Assembly: GCA_030429765.1 (NCBI GenBank)
Contig: JAUIER010000023.1
Coordinates: 1 to 49,629 of the forward strand
Origin: a bacterium
Lineage (GTDB): Bacteria; Omnitrophota; Gorgyraeia; Zapsychrales; Zapsychraceae
Direction: 5' to 3'
Length of the DNA: 49,629 nt
Position 1 is the stretch's first letter. Every line of letters starts with the position of its first letter. Shown one piece after another: positions 47,401 through 49,629 of this stretch. A program made the position numbers and the translations under genes. Below the pieces are notes generated by a model. That model saw nothing but the letters and a program-made list of their open reading frames with translations, made no database searches and was not told the origin of the DNA.

Positions 47401-49629
47401 TAGATACATATGTGCTGCCGTTGTAGATAAATCCGTTAAGGACATCTTCAGCCGCTTCGCTGACATACAATTGTCGATTAGCGATCAATTGTCGTAGTCG
47501 TTCGTATCGAACTTCGTCATTTGTCAACTTGTAGAAGCTTAGAACTTCCTTGACGAATTCCGGTGCCAACTTGTTGGAAACGGCCTCAAACTCTTCAAAC
47601 GCCTGGTCGCGAAGTTCTTGTACTTGGGTGCGGCCTTGTTCCGCCGTAATATTCGCGCGAAGCGCGAGTTTGCCAATCTTGCTGCCGGCTTGTTGTCGTA
47701 GCGCTCTGCGGATCATCCAGATTGCGGCTGCTGTGGTGGCCGCTACCGCTGCCCCAAGAACGATCACTGTACCGGCTGTTCCTAATACACTATTTAGAGA
47801 AGCGACAGCGGCCAGAACGAATGCCGGAACGATTGAGCTGTAAAGTTGCACTGAACCATTACTGTCACGTCGTGTTTCGAATCGATCCGCTTCGTATCCC
47901 TTATATCCTTCATCCAGATAGTTACGGATGGATTGAACGAATTGCTGATAGTAGGCTTCATTGGTGCCCTGGATGGCCGCCTCGAAGAATGCTCGCCATT
48001 CGTTTTCCGGAAGCGCGTCGCGGATACCATCGAAGATATAGTTTCGATTTTCCTTCGCGAAGCGGAAGTTCGAATCGAGAATATATGTCATGTAGGCTTC
48101 GAAATTGAAGTGATGAACAACACCGTCAAATGGTCGGATTTCGTTCAAGGCCCCTAGGTGATCTAGGTCGATGTGTGACCAGAATCCGCGGCTGCCGTTG
48201 GCTTTCAGCTTCCAGTTAATTGGACGGATATCAGATACCCATTGTTCACGATCAAGTGATAACCACATGGCCACTGACGATCGGATGACACGTCGCTGGG
48301 CGACGTCGCCTTGCTGACGTGTATGTGTAGCCTTGTATTCCTCAAGCGTTGGTCCAGCCTCAAATTCTACGATGTAGATCAAGACATTTTCGTTCTCGTG
48401 CTCAATCCAAGCGTGCTGACCAACATATGGGAACAATGGCGGCTTATTGGCATGTAGTTGTTTAGCCGCTTCCCAGATACGGGCTAGATGAGATTGGTTG
48501 AATACAACGTCTGAGCCTTTGTTTTGTCGCTCTTGAGCTGTACGTAAGACCTTGAAGATCACGACACGTTGAGCCAATGTTAATGGTTGTGAAGTAACAA
48601 GCTCTAGTTGATAAACGCGTTTGTGGTTTCCTCGTTCGCTGTAAAGTGTGACGCGAACTTCTTCAATCTTGTTAAGATCGATGTCACGGCGGTGGATATC
48701 GTAGTAAGACTGAACAAGCAATTCAGGCTGTTGTGCTACTGTCTTAAGGATCACCGCTCGGTCACGGCCTGTGATTTCGAATCCTTCAACCGCGCTTGTG
48801 AATGTAACGATTGACTCTGGCAATTGAGCTGGCTGATCTCCTTTAACAACATGTGCATCCAATCGGAAGCCTCGATTGGCGAAGGCTTCTCGTCCGATTT
48901 GATCGAAGATCATCTTGGCACGTTGTAGAAGCAGGCCGGCGCGCTCATTCTTACCGCTTTCATGGACCATGATTTGGTCGATCATCCAGTTGGCTTCTTC
49001 ACGTCCTAGGTTCAACGCTTCGCCTTCTAGGATAGATCGGAATGTTCCTTCGCCGCCGCTGATGTTCCAGATGATTGCTCCGTTACGGCTTGTGGCTACC
49101 GCGAACTCTGATCGATCTTCACCGAGGATGTCATTCACCGCTTCTAGCACATCAGCGATCCATTCGAATCCGTCAGCCACGTCCGTGAACTCGGCGGCTG
49201 CTGCGCGTTGACCTTGTGGTGTGATGTTGTGTGTTTCAACCCGGCCAGTGTCTGTGCTTGAACCTTGCGCGAAGCGCGCGATTGATTTTGCGATCATTCC
49301 AAGACCAAATACCGCTAATCCGATCACAAATAGTACTACAGGAGCGAAGCCGTAACCTCGAGTTTCCGATTCCCCAATCGTTCTAACTTTAGTTTCTGTG
49401 TTCAATGAACCGGCTTCGCCCCTGATATTAAGAGTAGTGTCAGAGACAGCACCAGCAACTTCAGTTGTTTCCGATTCCCCAATCGTCATAACTTTAGTTT
49501 CTGATAATGAACGTGCGATGCTGCCTCTGATAGCGTCGATTGATCCGCTGATCAATCTTGAAATGTTCTCGAAGACGACACTGTAACCTCGAGTTTCCGA
49601 TTCCCCAATCGTTCTAACTTTAGTTCCTG
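26483..49629 (-). CDS. Giant membrane-stapled multidomain protein (N-terminus outside window)
   Basis: One frame runs without a stop from the right edge (first full codon at 49627) to TAA at 26483, at least 7,714 residues. No start can be assigned: an in-frame TTG at 49555 has coding sequence of the same kind before it. In protein order: tag cluster and membrane helix, kinase-like segment (about 48,100-48,600), helix hairpin (47,700-47,840), nucleotidyltransferase-like motif (47,000), tagged hairpin (46,010-46,441), degenerate HAD-like domain (45,180-45,905), alpha/beta hydrolase (43,930-44,950), tagged hairpin (43,240-43,455), SecA/SF2-like ATPase (40,140-42,300), beta-rich segments with two HExxH motifs (38,058 and 36,498), an acidic linker (35,420-35,590) and interleaved repeats to the end. 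Very long ORFs are known in Omnitrophota. Function is unknown; attachment or host-directed roles have been suggested for other giants, but nothing here proves that. Confidence 0.93.
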   Translation of the reverse strand, partial: GTKVRTIGESETRGYSVVFENISRLISGSIDAIRGSIARSLSETKVMTIGESETTEVAGAVSDTTLNIRGEAGSLNTETKVRTIGESETRGYGFAPVVLFVIGLAVFGLGMIAKSIARFAQGSSTDTGRVETHNITPQGQRAAAAEFTDVADGFEWIADVLEAVNDILGEDRSEFAVATSRNGAIIWNISGGEGTFRSILEGEALNLGREEANWMIDQIMVHESGKNERAGLLLQRAKMIFDQIGREAFANRGFRLDAHVVKGDQPAQLPESIVTFTSAVEGFEITGRDRAVILKTVAQQPELLVQSYYDIHRRDIDLNKIEEVRVTLYSERGNHKRVYQLELVTSQPLTLAQRVVIFKVLRTAQERQNKGSDVVFNQSHLARIWEAAKQLHANKPPLFPYVGQHAWIEHENENVLIYIVEFEAGPTLEEYKATHTRQQGDVAQRRVIRSSVAMWLSLDREQWVSDIRPINWKLKANGSRGFWSHIDLDHLGALNEIRPFDGVVHHFNFEAYMTYILDSNFRFAKENRNYIFDGIRDALPENEWRAFFEAAIQGTNEAYYQQFVQSIRNYLDEGYKGYEADRFETRRDSNGSVQLYSSIVPAFVLAAVASLNSVLGTAGTVIVLGAAVAATTAAAIWMIRRALRQQAGSKIGKLALRANITAEQGRTQVQELRDQAFEEFEAVSNKLAPEFVKEVLSFYKLTNDEVRYERLRQLIANRQLYVSEAAEDVLNGFIYNGSTYVSSYNNADPALSLLFLMETQDTPEYPLEFVELRKQHLTNTVWKDMSSFDVYVEGPRVDTYEEMVAQLTETYTYTSTSADDERRVKLLKALRVIQEYLPKFIERKYPNAEILNITVGGSLVEFWGSYPSGTRMPYGEDIDVFVVTKNISIGSELGISLMSLFEGQAMSEELGSAGIYGVEEMDIFEAANNSHDKNFYLTFGSGVTVFGQRLNTTNIETTPLRILARAQRLLGPNTYQDTGRLVVAQWLLRSLAERYNVEFTEYDGDMNKETEPAYSVVRANEQRIFERLSRLNLAESVEHSFDAAAQAGRRSVMTKLIDQLRGIFGAILPFVFVIVSTLFTAEPTQAQDFGDSTARSLTETKVMTIGESETTEVAGAVPAELFESRGNVGRSLITEAKVMTIGESELTEANVVPEVSETQTFGGSAGSLTETKVMTIGESETNVVTASILFGLLVAGIFGWLGFRLWNQRAARRAADAANVKVVEHDTEITPVTNVTLAPLSQRFKLIITNVNDALIVGQASDETAFEDASISLVEQLRQAGVNIAAITGKGLNTTMARYSDKLSVAGRAFQYVYTANGGIGYRFNRRGEIVESLPVYIDTLSADPAEIAELIDVLEAQYAIAREMDENLSSAVEIEKVQFEDRTLRLKVWMTGTTQEVRDATATAIRLQLALDPRYAALNVFASDMAIYISRTDKGGAVRDLMDHLDISEEDVLIIGEGQLDAPMFDALPNATKVVVGDNTIEGLASDVIRVPTAGTEGVRTVLSTVLSAFEDRSRFSFLKRGAKANTVVVSREVQSEQEQYDTYVENSINVPYDFEVYKAAGDPILFLHGVVDHVTFNLKELKRLYPNRTIIIIQHWRSDRIIRGILNSGEIAGQPLTLEQRVDLKNILEINHLVARSEKFLGWVINHFAQNGNAVKAERAEEARGWKQRFGRFLVRLNINVVPEQPVEAKHKVDVVTHSFGGKILLALLTERYAYQSSRLRHITPMAISNIGTVVFASLPYDEVKVQKWMIWGIMLLDSLPHSWMVKVQSFFRGLGFRKFVRFIRVSSYTYEKLIEHAAIEETSLRQRFETLWLKRHLSLEIEEKAAVRRNLADHGIKAYVAVGADDSVTTAQTNRVFARQFGLEFQEIANAEHNVILNVAFFGYLRKWLGANVQAEEEESIDITFERIINDLTSELKLQLVGDQYVAVQPEQINSSTEVVLARLNDVMAQLYRRGPPSFALPAEMTFYVTASSVFSEGYLFKTDVERNEVVLNTSFLNKNKLIQAIILYRLVVSQFAKGIQKDMTAETDTAGFFAGELRASNVSGKSRFWKYIRNTKLMSLALIAGTLIWVAQMVPATVLGDSATRSLETETKVNTIGESETTDRGAVFGIIAAMAVGLTSLIILRRMKAAGQPVADQAVLGAPAAVYASSLETPVAVYGHSGALPLGGGAGTPPEPPVDGLYEWLLSLVNRVLARLTDTSRISSVRQVRRAVNRRVAELEQAGVKARVTEGKDFIIREYIDRQAVKFLGREGLGYKDVVNGKRVTVLVHDGTRRLHELRELRVTRMLELIEQGRLNVSAELRAKLGNTKEAMAAHRIVRDVLENGAEVSTSMVTRAPPHVRRSLELISGLKKVAFEIVQLFKETFTTTARTRAIAADGLQNTRSEQSSDIIKSKTWIQRLKERLSFRSAAKKLERLRSELRGNPARPISNGSIRNGKAEDRMDITEEGRLYRSRLLREASNVEAFVREVGEIVKIDNFKDRNIVKESEEGFYTLIPRTDREMNLAERTLSRLFTEEGWAYRTREELFDDAFRIKLSAEAVKGDMADNLIVIVKMFGGGKSVMAKHLLVEMSREGMRSFASSNTVDLLIRLHKEFGEYFVWPTTRDGELGGSIDAKAFREYIESGDKRHVLLTYKQVQEIILEREKAGQEAFDRVRAETGDKVKAHQAAEAARQEADMLKDLYGNKDEIHIAATMADLIQGTVKGFGRKFVNESGRKDLIEILKAEKEFAEIYGEEVVKFALEIGEGNFKRGVERLVENTPDGQGNGSRFAVKFRELVTNAKGEVFHVEGEINRRFNERIGPEGQARMRELFKDNEMREFLRDLPGALEDIARRKFEIDFDKNGDLSITPLDHTSLGQRQEDRVFSSKSGFHGKSRAILSILGAKFRMELEASDKGRTVTLETFAQMTIHKPSVRATSAHIVDAGKKTIGGTANPDAASSMAFMGRSVQLEKAPRLERDIKFRILLDLLSESTLSTRAREMVEKIFAERGEDGFVMLLDSNLPAFRREIAEVLRDSKLLEKLDVQIIQIREETESGRNWKDSDYTYVDGKRVESLGEIEVLQKKGRLSKNVIVVAAFDTGISIEAAAKYPRQSGMVLDYSLRSRVNAEQVAGRMNLFTESSEFFATSKRLQGTEYVLVLRAEDVLLTTQERDILRNKIGPALERAAKKGTNSREYIEAYRELEKLVENAMIDLNSAANRQGLDSVMEVSRDAVLEQLSEGIRQFEQSVAARRAENQRRISTSEVTPERLAKENTTDAEAITVPVQGGYVQYLRDDQSGEYTHYITVAEVGQGGIALGQYASDIDTEYDVLPEGYVLDVRTNKVYTIEGYNQGVERVAAGMMVETYVAKKYQRPYDEDASLAEKRKVFMSFDNYMGEAADLVYERAVPVQGQDGLEQLVTTEDRYRVSLYSGQMELVESKVVGDYELYGHLEIADGTIVTEHSEQGRFYRLYRDAEGQVLAIEFEGMLVEMTADLQFRVEEQFNAISKELGQITVTASTLYNLNDAKIKAVDSTVNMNTIIRVEDVRIQQGDKIVRQTNDQEETFVYIVDPRERKRAKLVITMESLYQVDPSQRFVMDHIHGRTAKTLKLRSVDTDSQYVYAAAHDIYSINGLDQAPVKQATKLEIGHPVELANGEMLSSDAQIKTDGYTIVEIRDGKEVKLGMTYQEKVFAYDTDTKHYVINVEELGSKAFTSLGLEAGKDYTVRANKVYVAANAFETVAKAQTERLEIMEAISSELRKTDAADRTALVERFNANMEAFLSTGNNELSITRNAQGQLVITTETEAPTHPLAVKVKELADKYNEEVVIDAEIEKSGGSAAQNAIDNSTMTLGYSTIINDTTDITTPEAGVLIHEMFHALDNHLKMTGQYNEGGADRTAWNIVEFFGLEVGVYFLEGAESEQGAHFYREFTEKVRAALEANRTGDWAKYSHLMKESIKVALRARNIAFRDMSRNMTALEALAAQEQGRAYPVRATISVDYDKDDYSETYEGGQRIKLARVTLTTQSGEYIGQLRKYLPTEENRAEHEVIIRQQLGLADDALITDEQFTVYKMQRSVAAAEKIGILSDIAAKFEMYHTRQDALRQFLAPYLTIQPGTDMTELDQQLMFALETVSGHASYTDFTADVTGVRRLVADILNDSNLEITRLADGNVQYQSPVSQRGFILNAETGVFVALATSRDIDAIEVGINDGLADFERRHLSGLTDRYAQMSMNLEDRLAQDLSRDVVEFNGLDEVINHRLVEGSEFSVLRHATEPKLTYDFRNRMLAFTAFGRHEVYREASGYMGEVVTDEILGSYIGTIDGQNHTTSSLVASFNAHREGTAGVTLSAVEVAVRDSLIAQNIITTNAAGEYVVVEEMGISVISQDLNNRESVIRHEDNHARYETDAEYRDAVNRLFSEIEAAETGAYEFYMAFISKDGYYSTDDRETMVREFSAYMRDMDTVSQRAMSDAKLSMPYFMAMNELYAIQKRLLALEKAYEFDGDSDRPTGIHLGSEFVTFEYNEAGQAYTTFARTLPVEVERGDVEEVQMTAHQPFNIETGEMGDVEFMKVDKDITVGDTPVYRGEIYDMTTAELRDANGRVKLATIDGALTVIGRDGSFSITLRDAADYEGIELSMQGKRMADGDITGETLTVTGDKKDIKSLGIRALAKRSQVTYDRKTKRMSVSGISFDDYTRTMAAANYTSEADETAVEAEENITPAGDVTGAEKATGEETDDDHKLNLLGDNEKEGDNAQLSLYETIRYIQTNTPYQGIVTVSPPQEAQLNILPIRPMVHVPFMLPEVEVEDDKEVIEIDLNLIMVDDKSFMGRVKVIIRKALGILDVRTVEDNTNAIQEQALQTAAAEPALATDSQVKPVETAEKPAAVGSVFIGSATTGDSKIGDSDAAQLAKELKLTRNVPEAADERDTPARDFYDQKVKDGDMRYVKELAQRFQVDQRDAWQQLRQDRMADEAWSIVFDLMPEAATEEVVSDDKAPVNGAVFYASTNTGDSEQGSDDKAQLAKELTLTKGVPELHESTEDVVAAWRNFYDKKVEEGAESYIAELAERFKRDQREEWQAYMNDRRDHAAWQAVFALVDGTVAEIGETVVIDISSVMVERPSNVSLAVPQPMIVEMMPLPEVPLGVYDYGLTHTQEAAEYVEIVKIDIRQLLIDSLLKYLDQLFDSILDRMAEIGRYRALEEQIRQLIEPTFDVLRQPLPVMTPVTVDDTPKVASDPPKRSAVFYASTNTGDSAIGSDDKAMLAKQLALTKGVPELFESTDEQIAAWRNFYDQKVKEGRAEYIEELAQRFMLDQREAWQQLKQDRAADEAWQSVFERMNKLMTTSAGDLAAVRAPDAVVIDLRSDVMTRPTIELLTMPEPATPGLIPAPEVPLGIHDYGFTHTQEATEYIEVVKVDIRQSLIDSLVEYLNNLFASILDRMSEIGMYRAMEERIKQVVDPPAYEWQSELAEEAAVVTQTVDAVPVRSAVFYASTNTGDSALGTDDKAQLAKELTLTKGVPELYESDEERIAAWRNFYDKKVLEGDQAYIQEIAQRFERDPRDEWQQFKADRQDRPEWQVVFTLMRTPIDRSDQSVDLKDESDPIKVEEQPEIRSVQYQSESADMELLATPMPPIPGLMPPVEVPIDVENIGPTHSQTSVVYILMDEWIYFESLLDRLISYLRALFDALWFNISERIDWTETTDHSQVVVSRTGAEIRDARDMQKQSAAVDQQVMDRTVEEVGATLRRSAVFYASTNTGDVITGADTTAQLAKELDLTRGVPEAFETDDERIAAWRTYYDQKVLQGDQAMIAQLRERRLRDHRDAWQDYFESRRDRPEWQVVFVESTLSSTMLPTVQETVAYQTDVVERLALPIPPMLVMVDHPEVPYTAQDQWHVEDVETAEHMILRYGFDIASLLDELVEYFMRLVSSIHEVITDILEREEAFVGYQVIIDSVQKENEHQQYHQREQQRSAVFYASTYTGDSINGTDDKAMLAKTLDLTRGVPEMTDTTPERISAWREFYDKKVKSGDQEYIEQIRRRFEMDQRREWQTYREDRRYDPAFRVIFETPRVEREFERRLQQPIEPKKMKKRDDPIYDLNYTVFYRLGPKGPRPLPPYRFWIPFYIPPADLDEDEDQERYGFLKFMAFPEVADISDSVRGVVMGAVEGPEPFSIDIKYPASHAKPNVKTPGVPPHVLPPVYDLNVKKAKDEPYRYQIFINQVNAEINNIINRLELYIFLIDDKLYRFDKIHIFDVIHPPIRIIDEIPQLEKRKIIVPEKIKIMPTRPPAPILRPLPSIFMIELMRDDFDITINAPLPISVTGAPITELVRLPVPQQFDGTIEGTVNRFEIRPIMAVRANILGLPVPLDVDIQRVGDVVRVPLNLVPQLRRIIEAPQRIDVTTPVEITRFDIQPLPIIFPDIDVDKTIDIPLTAIPDLEYVLERLRFLAQFLPPEPMTRLPDVQLIDTTIIPLDKTINIPLTAIPDLEFVLERLRLLSRYTPPEPMTPVPMPLPIEQTMQRIEKSIDVPLSAIPELEYVLERMRFLAQYQPLERVDYETSPIPIISKPEPIMPTVDVPMNAVLDLDQLLPTRAGPGSNDREADKPTDSLTFHRDQAFQAAAFYTSAQPGDRKVQTSDPGELARELPLTRGLPELYDSDERRVASWKEFYTRKIIENDELFVAEIQERFKRDARPEWQNFKDQMVADYADQFESIDDEQELMSRFLMDYTERLIERGDESNLSLVGSIQRIDKFIDVPLTAIPDLDYVLDRLRFLARFIPPEPVTRVADPVIVDTSMPVIEKTISIPLTAIPDLDYVLKRLKFLAQFMPPEPVTEVPITRIELTMMDMVVHRFDIPLNAILDMNELERPLFVTDKSSAFQAAAIVSSAQSGDRTVSETREAELARQLPLTRGLPELYDTTETRVASWKDFYVGKIEANDPMFIQEIGERFKRDPRVEWQSFRETIEVAYGDRFKSTVTDQPVSSRNLAEFIDRMTKDSDAFDRALTGSLAQIEKTIDVPLTAIPDLDSVLDRLEFLVQLMPSDRDTRVADPVIVDTTMPRIEKSINIPLTAIPDLEYVLKRLKFLSRFIPPEPVQEVPMAKVEVTSMNAVVHQLDVPLNAIVDADDLERPLVSTEKAQAFQAASIVASAQSGDRDQLDTPEDIMARTMPLTRGVPELFDTSSDRRAVWKEFYERKIAEGDQSYIDELAMRVDMDMRNEWQAYGARLESRAVTLISDRQLADQTSLQIDYAPIAADFVPQIADPVIVDTTITPIEKTIDIPLTAIPDLAYVLKRLKFLAQFIPPDPVTEVPRPHPVTQTHPVIRPSVDVPINAIVDTDQLRQEFDAGQRFQAAMMLSSAHAGDRVQGFDSVSLLAKELELTRGVPELYDTGSGRVAAWKDFYRGKILKGDQRYIHEIKKRFMYDQREAWQEFRFKIEREFPEFQIADLRIDERKMYLERLQNLHVTINPIPDIIKIDKTVERIEKSIDVPLTAIPDLEYVLKRLKFMAQFMPPEPMTPIEERLPVDGQVPVIEKTLDVPLNAIVDLNELSLTQASPELYESRPERVALYRDYYDRKVRERDANYIEEIVLRFTYDVDLPWQMYRQDRIGHPDWDIVFDVMRDMIEELNTEPMPIEEMKMLPVEPIPMDDFRFLDQFVPLPNINTSPLRIWPSGVRLFDEITPELQPDEVLYEETYYRMRPLRYMEISDVFVDEIRVYQQEVYIDIRGIPIVRNWLMQNPWRYVRR
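27075..30442 (-). repeat. Module C: nine copies of an IPLTAIPDL repeat plus short variants
   Basis: The unit of about 40 residues reads EKTIDIPLTAIPDLEYVL, RLKFLAQF and PPEPVTEVP. Full copies start near 30442, 30290, 30150, 29465, 29310, 28680, 28535, 27900 and 27270. Five shortened versions (DVPLNAIVD or close) stand immediately before module A copies 7-11. C and A alternate in a regular higher-order pattern. Confidence 0.8.
31885..34270 (-). repeat. Module B: four helical linker repeats between module A copies
   Basis: Copies near 34,270-34,090, 33,530-33,340, 32,770-32,610 and 32,050-31,885 share a proline-rich lead-in ending PEVPLGVYDYG or PEVPLGIHDYG, then THTQEA, IDIRQLLIDSLLKYL and FDSILDRMAEIG. 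The first two are close relatives and the last two much diverged. Confidence 0.75.
36270..36620 (-). other. HExxH metalloprotease-like motif 2 in giant protein
   Basis: VIRHEDNHARYET encodes HEDNH at 36505-36491. MVREFSAYMRD about 60 residues later could provide a glutamate ligand. The pattern is that of a zincin, but the motif alone is short. Confidence 0.4.
37900..38300 (-). other. HExxH metalloprotease-like motif 1 in giant protein
   Basis: LIHEMFHALDNHL encodes HEMFH at 38065-38051, in the setting of a zincin (hydrophobic residues before, helix after). A later EFFGLEVG could give the third ligand. It follows a beta-rich region of several hundred residues. Confidence 0.45.
40140..42300 (-). 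other. SecA/SF2-helicase-like ATPase region in giant protein
   Basis: VIVKMFGGGKSVMAKHLL (about 41,930-41,975) resembles the SecA/helicase Walker A. About 500 residues later IVVAAFDTGISIEAA and NAEQVAGRMNLF resemble the motif V and VI region (GRGTDI, QLRGRSGRQ). A convincing DEAD-type Walker B is not found. It may be a SecA relative that has lost or changed its chemistry. Confidence 0.5.
43314..43350 (-). repeat. Tag repeat, single copy
   Basis: A single copy encodes ETKVNTIGESET. It lies between two membrane helices (LMSLALIAGTLIWVAQMV and VFGIIAAMAVGLTSLIIL) and is preceded by GDSATRSLE, closely resembling GDSTARSLT before cluster 2. Confidence 0.88.
43930..44950 (-). other. Alpha/beta hydrolase domain in giant protein
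   Basis: DPILFLHGVVDHV supplies the oxyanion strand, VVTHSFGGKILLAL the nucleophile elbow with Ser, VGADDSVTT the acid and NAEHNVIL the His. All three triad residues are placed as expected. The long insert between the first strand and the nucleophile is helical and rich in basic residues. Confidence 0.72.
45180..45905 (-). other. Degenerate HAD (Cof-like) domain in giant protein
   Basis: The layout is that of Cof-type HAD hydrolases: an opening strand LIITNVNDALI where FDLDGTL is expected, AAITGKG for the ATGR motif, and IIGEGQLDAPMF for GDGxNDxxMF, followed by VVVGDN. Both catalytic Asp of motif I are Asn and the Asn of motif IV is Leu, so the domain is probably catalytically dead. Confidence 0.7.
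46086..46335 (-). repeat. Tag repeat cluster 2 (three ETKVMTIGESET copies)
   Basis: Copies lie at 46299-46335, 46192-46227 and 46086-46122, with a period of about 106 bases. They encode ETKVMTIGESET, EAKVMTIGESEL and ETKVMTIGESET. The cluster is bracketed by a hydrophobic stretch ending in an AxA-like site (FVFVIVSTLF, then TQAQ) and a second helix (ILFGLLVAGIFGWLGFRLW). The second copy differs in three codons. Confidence 0.9.
46985..47120 (-). other. Nucleotidyltransferase-like motif in giant protein
   Basis: VGGSLVEFWGSYPSG followed by YGEDIDVFVV matches the GS-x-DhD signature of the pol-beta/MNT nucleotidyltransferase fold, with both acidic metal ligands present. The helix before it (LLKALRVIQEYLPKFIERKY) also fits the fold. 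The substrate is unknown. Confidence 0.55.
48100..48600 (-). other. Kinase-like segment in giant protein
   Basis: The stretch contains a possible hinge (YIVEFEAGPTLEEY), DIRPINWKL in place of the catalytic loop, and HIDLDHLG in place of the metal-binding loop. The order and spacing recall aminoglycoside phosphotransferase/protein kinase folds. A clear phosphate-binding loop is not seen, so activity is doubtful. Confidence 0.35.
49362..49629 (-). repeat. Tag repeat cluster 1 (three ETKVxTIGESET copies)
   Basis: Copies of a 37-base element lie at 49593-49629, 49467-49503 and 49362-49398 and encode TKVRTIGESET, ETKVMTIGESET and ETKVRTIGESET. The sequence between the first and second differs from that between the second and third. 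The last copy is followed at once by a membrane helix (APVVLFVIGLAVFGLGMIA). The first copy touches the right edge, so further copies may lie outside. Confidence 0.9.

Overview
The window comes from a bacterium that I would place in the Omnitrophota (Candidatus Omnitrophica, PVC group), although I ran no database search. The clues are: an exported protein at the left edge that opens with an N-terminal region I recognise from Omnitrophota hypothetical proteins; one uninterrupted coding frame of more than 23 kb, a gene size repeatedly reported from that phylum; and compact gene packing, with stop codons of convergent genes overlapping by 4 bases twice.

Layout. 1-2907 (minus): start of an exported malate synthase-fold protein whose 3' end lies outside the window. 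2908-3435: promoters and a tRNA-Pro(TGG). 3436-6513 (plus): large AsmA-type envelope protein. 6510-13750 (minus): a tightly packed run of ten genes, in transcription order a small MerR-type regulator, a secretin, a lipoprotein N-acetylmuramoyl-L-alanine amidase, murI, queD, queC, queE, queF, rph and rdgB. It joins envelope and peptidoglycan functions to 7-deazaguanine (preQ1) synthesis and to RNA and nucleotide housekeeping. 13751-14005: divergent promoter region with a central palindrome. 14006-14823 (plus): a small Cys-rich membrane protein and a single-domain response regulator. 14820-18752 (minus): CPBP protease with TPR, RsmB-type rRNA methyltransferase and a polytopic TPR protein. 18850-21571 (minus): MarR regulator, pilin-like protein, exported TPR/coiled-coil protein and a 33-codon ORF coupled to it. 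22046-26475 (plus): mutS and mutL.

26483-49629 (minus) is a single open frame. Its stop is at 26483 and it stays open through the right edge, so at least 7,714 residues of one giant protein are encoded here and its N-terminus is missing. In protein order I see: three copies of a 12-residue tag (ETKVxTIGESET), a membrane helix, a kinase-like segment, a helix hairpin, a nucleotidyltransferase-like motif, a second tagged hairpin, a HAD-like domain that has lost its catalytic aspartates, an alpha/beta hydrolase with an intact triad, a third tagged hairpin, a SecA/SF2-like ATPase region, beta-rich segments with two HExxH motifs, and finally about 2,700 residues of interleaved repeat modules.

The most unusual signal is the repeated motif at DNA and protein level inside the membrane hairpins. 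Basic residues on the outer flanks of each hairpin predict that the enzyme-like modules and the very long C-terminus lie in the cytosol, with only the tag loops exposed on the far side of the membrane. The protein looks like a chain of enzymes and pseudoenzymes stapled to the membrane. This is inference from sequence and needs structure prediction and experiment.
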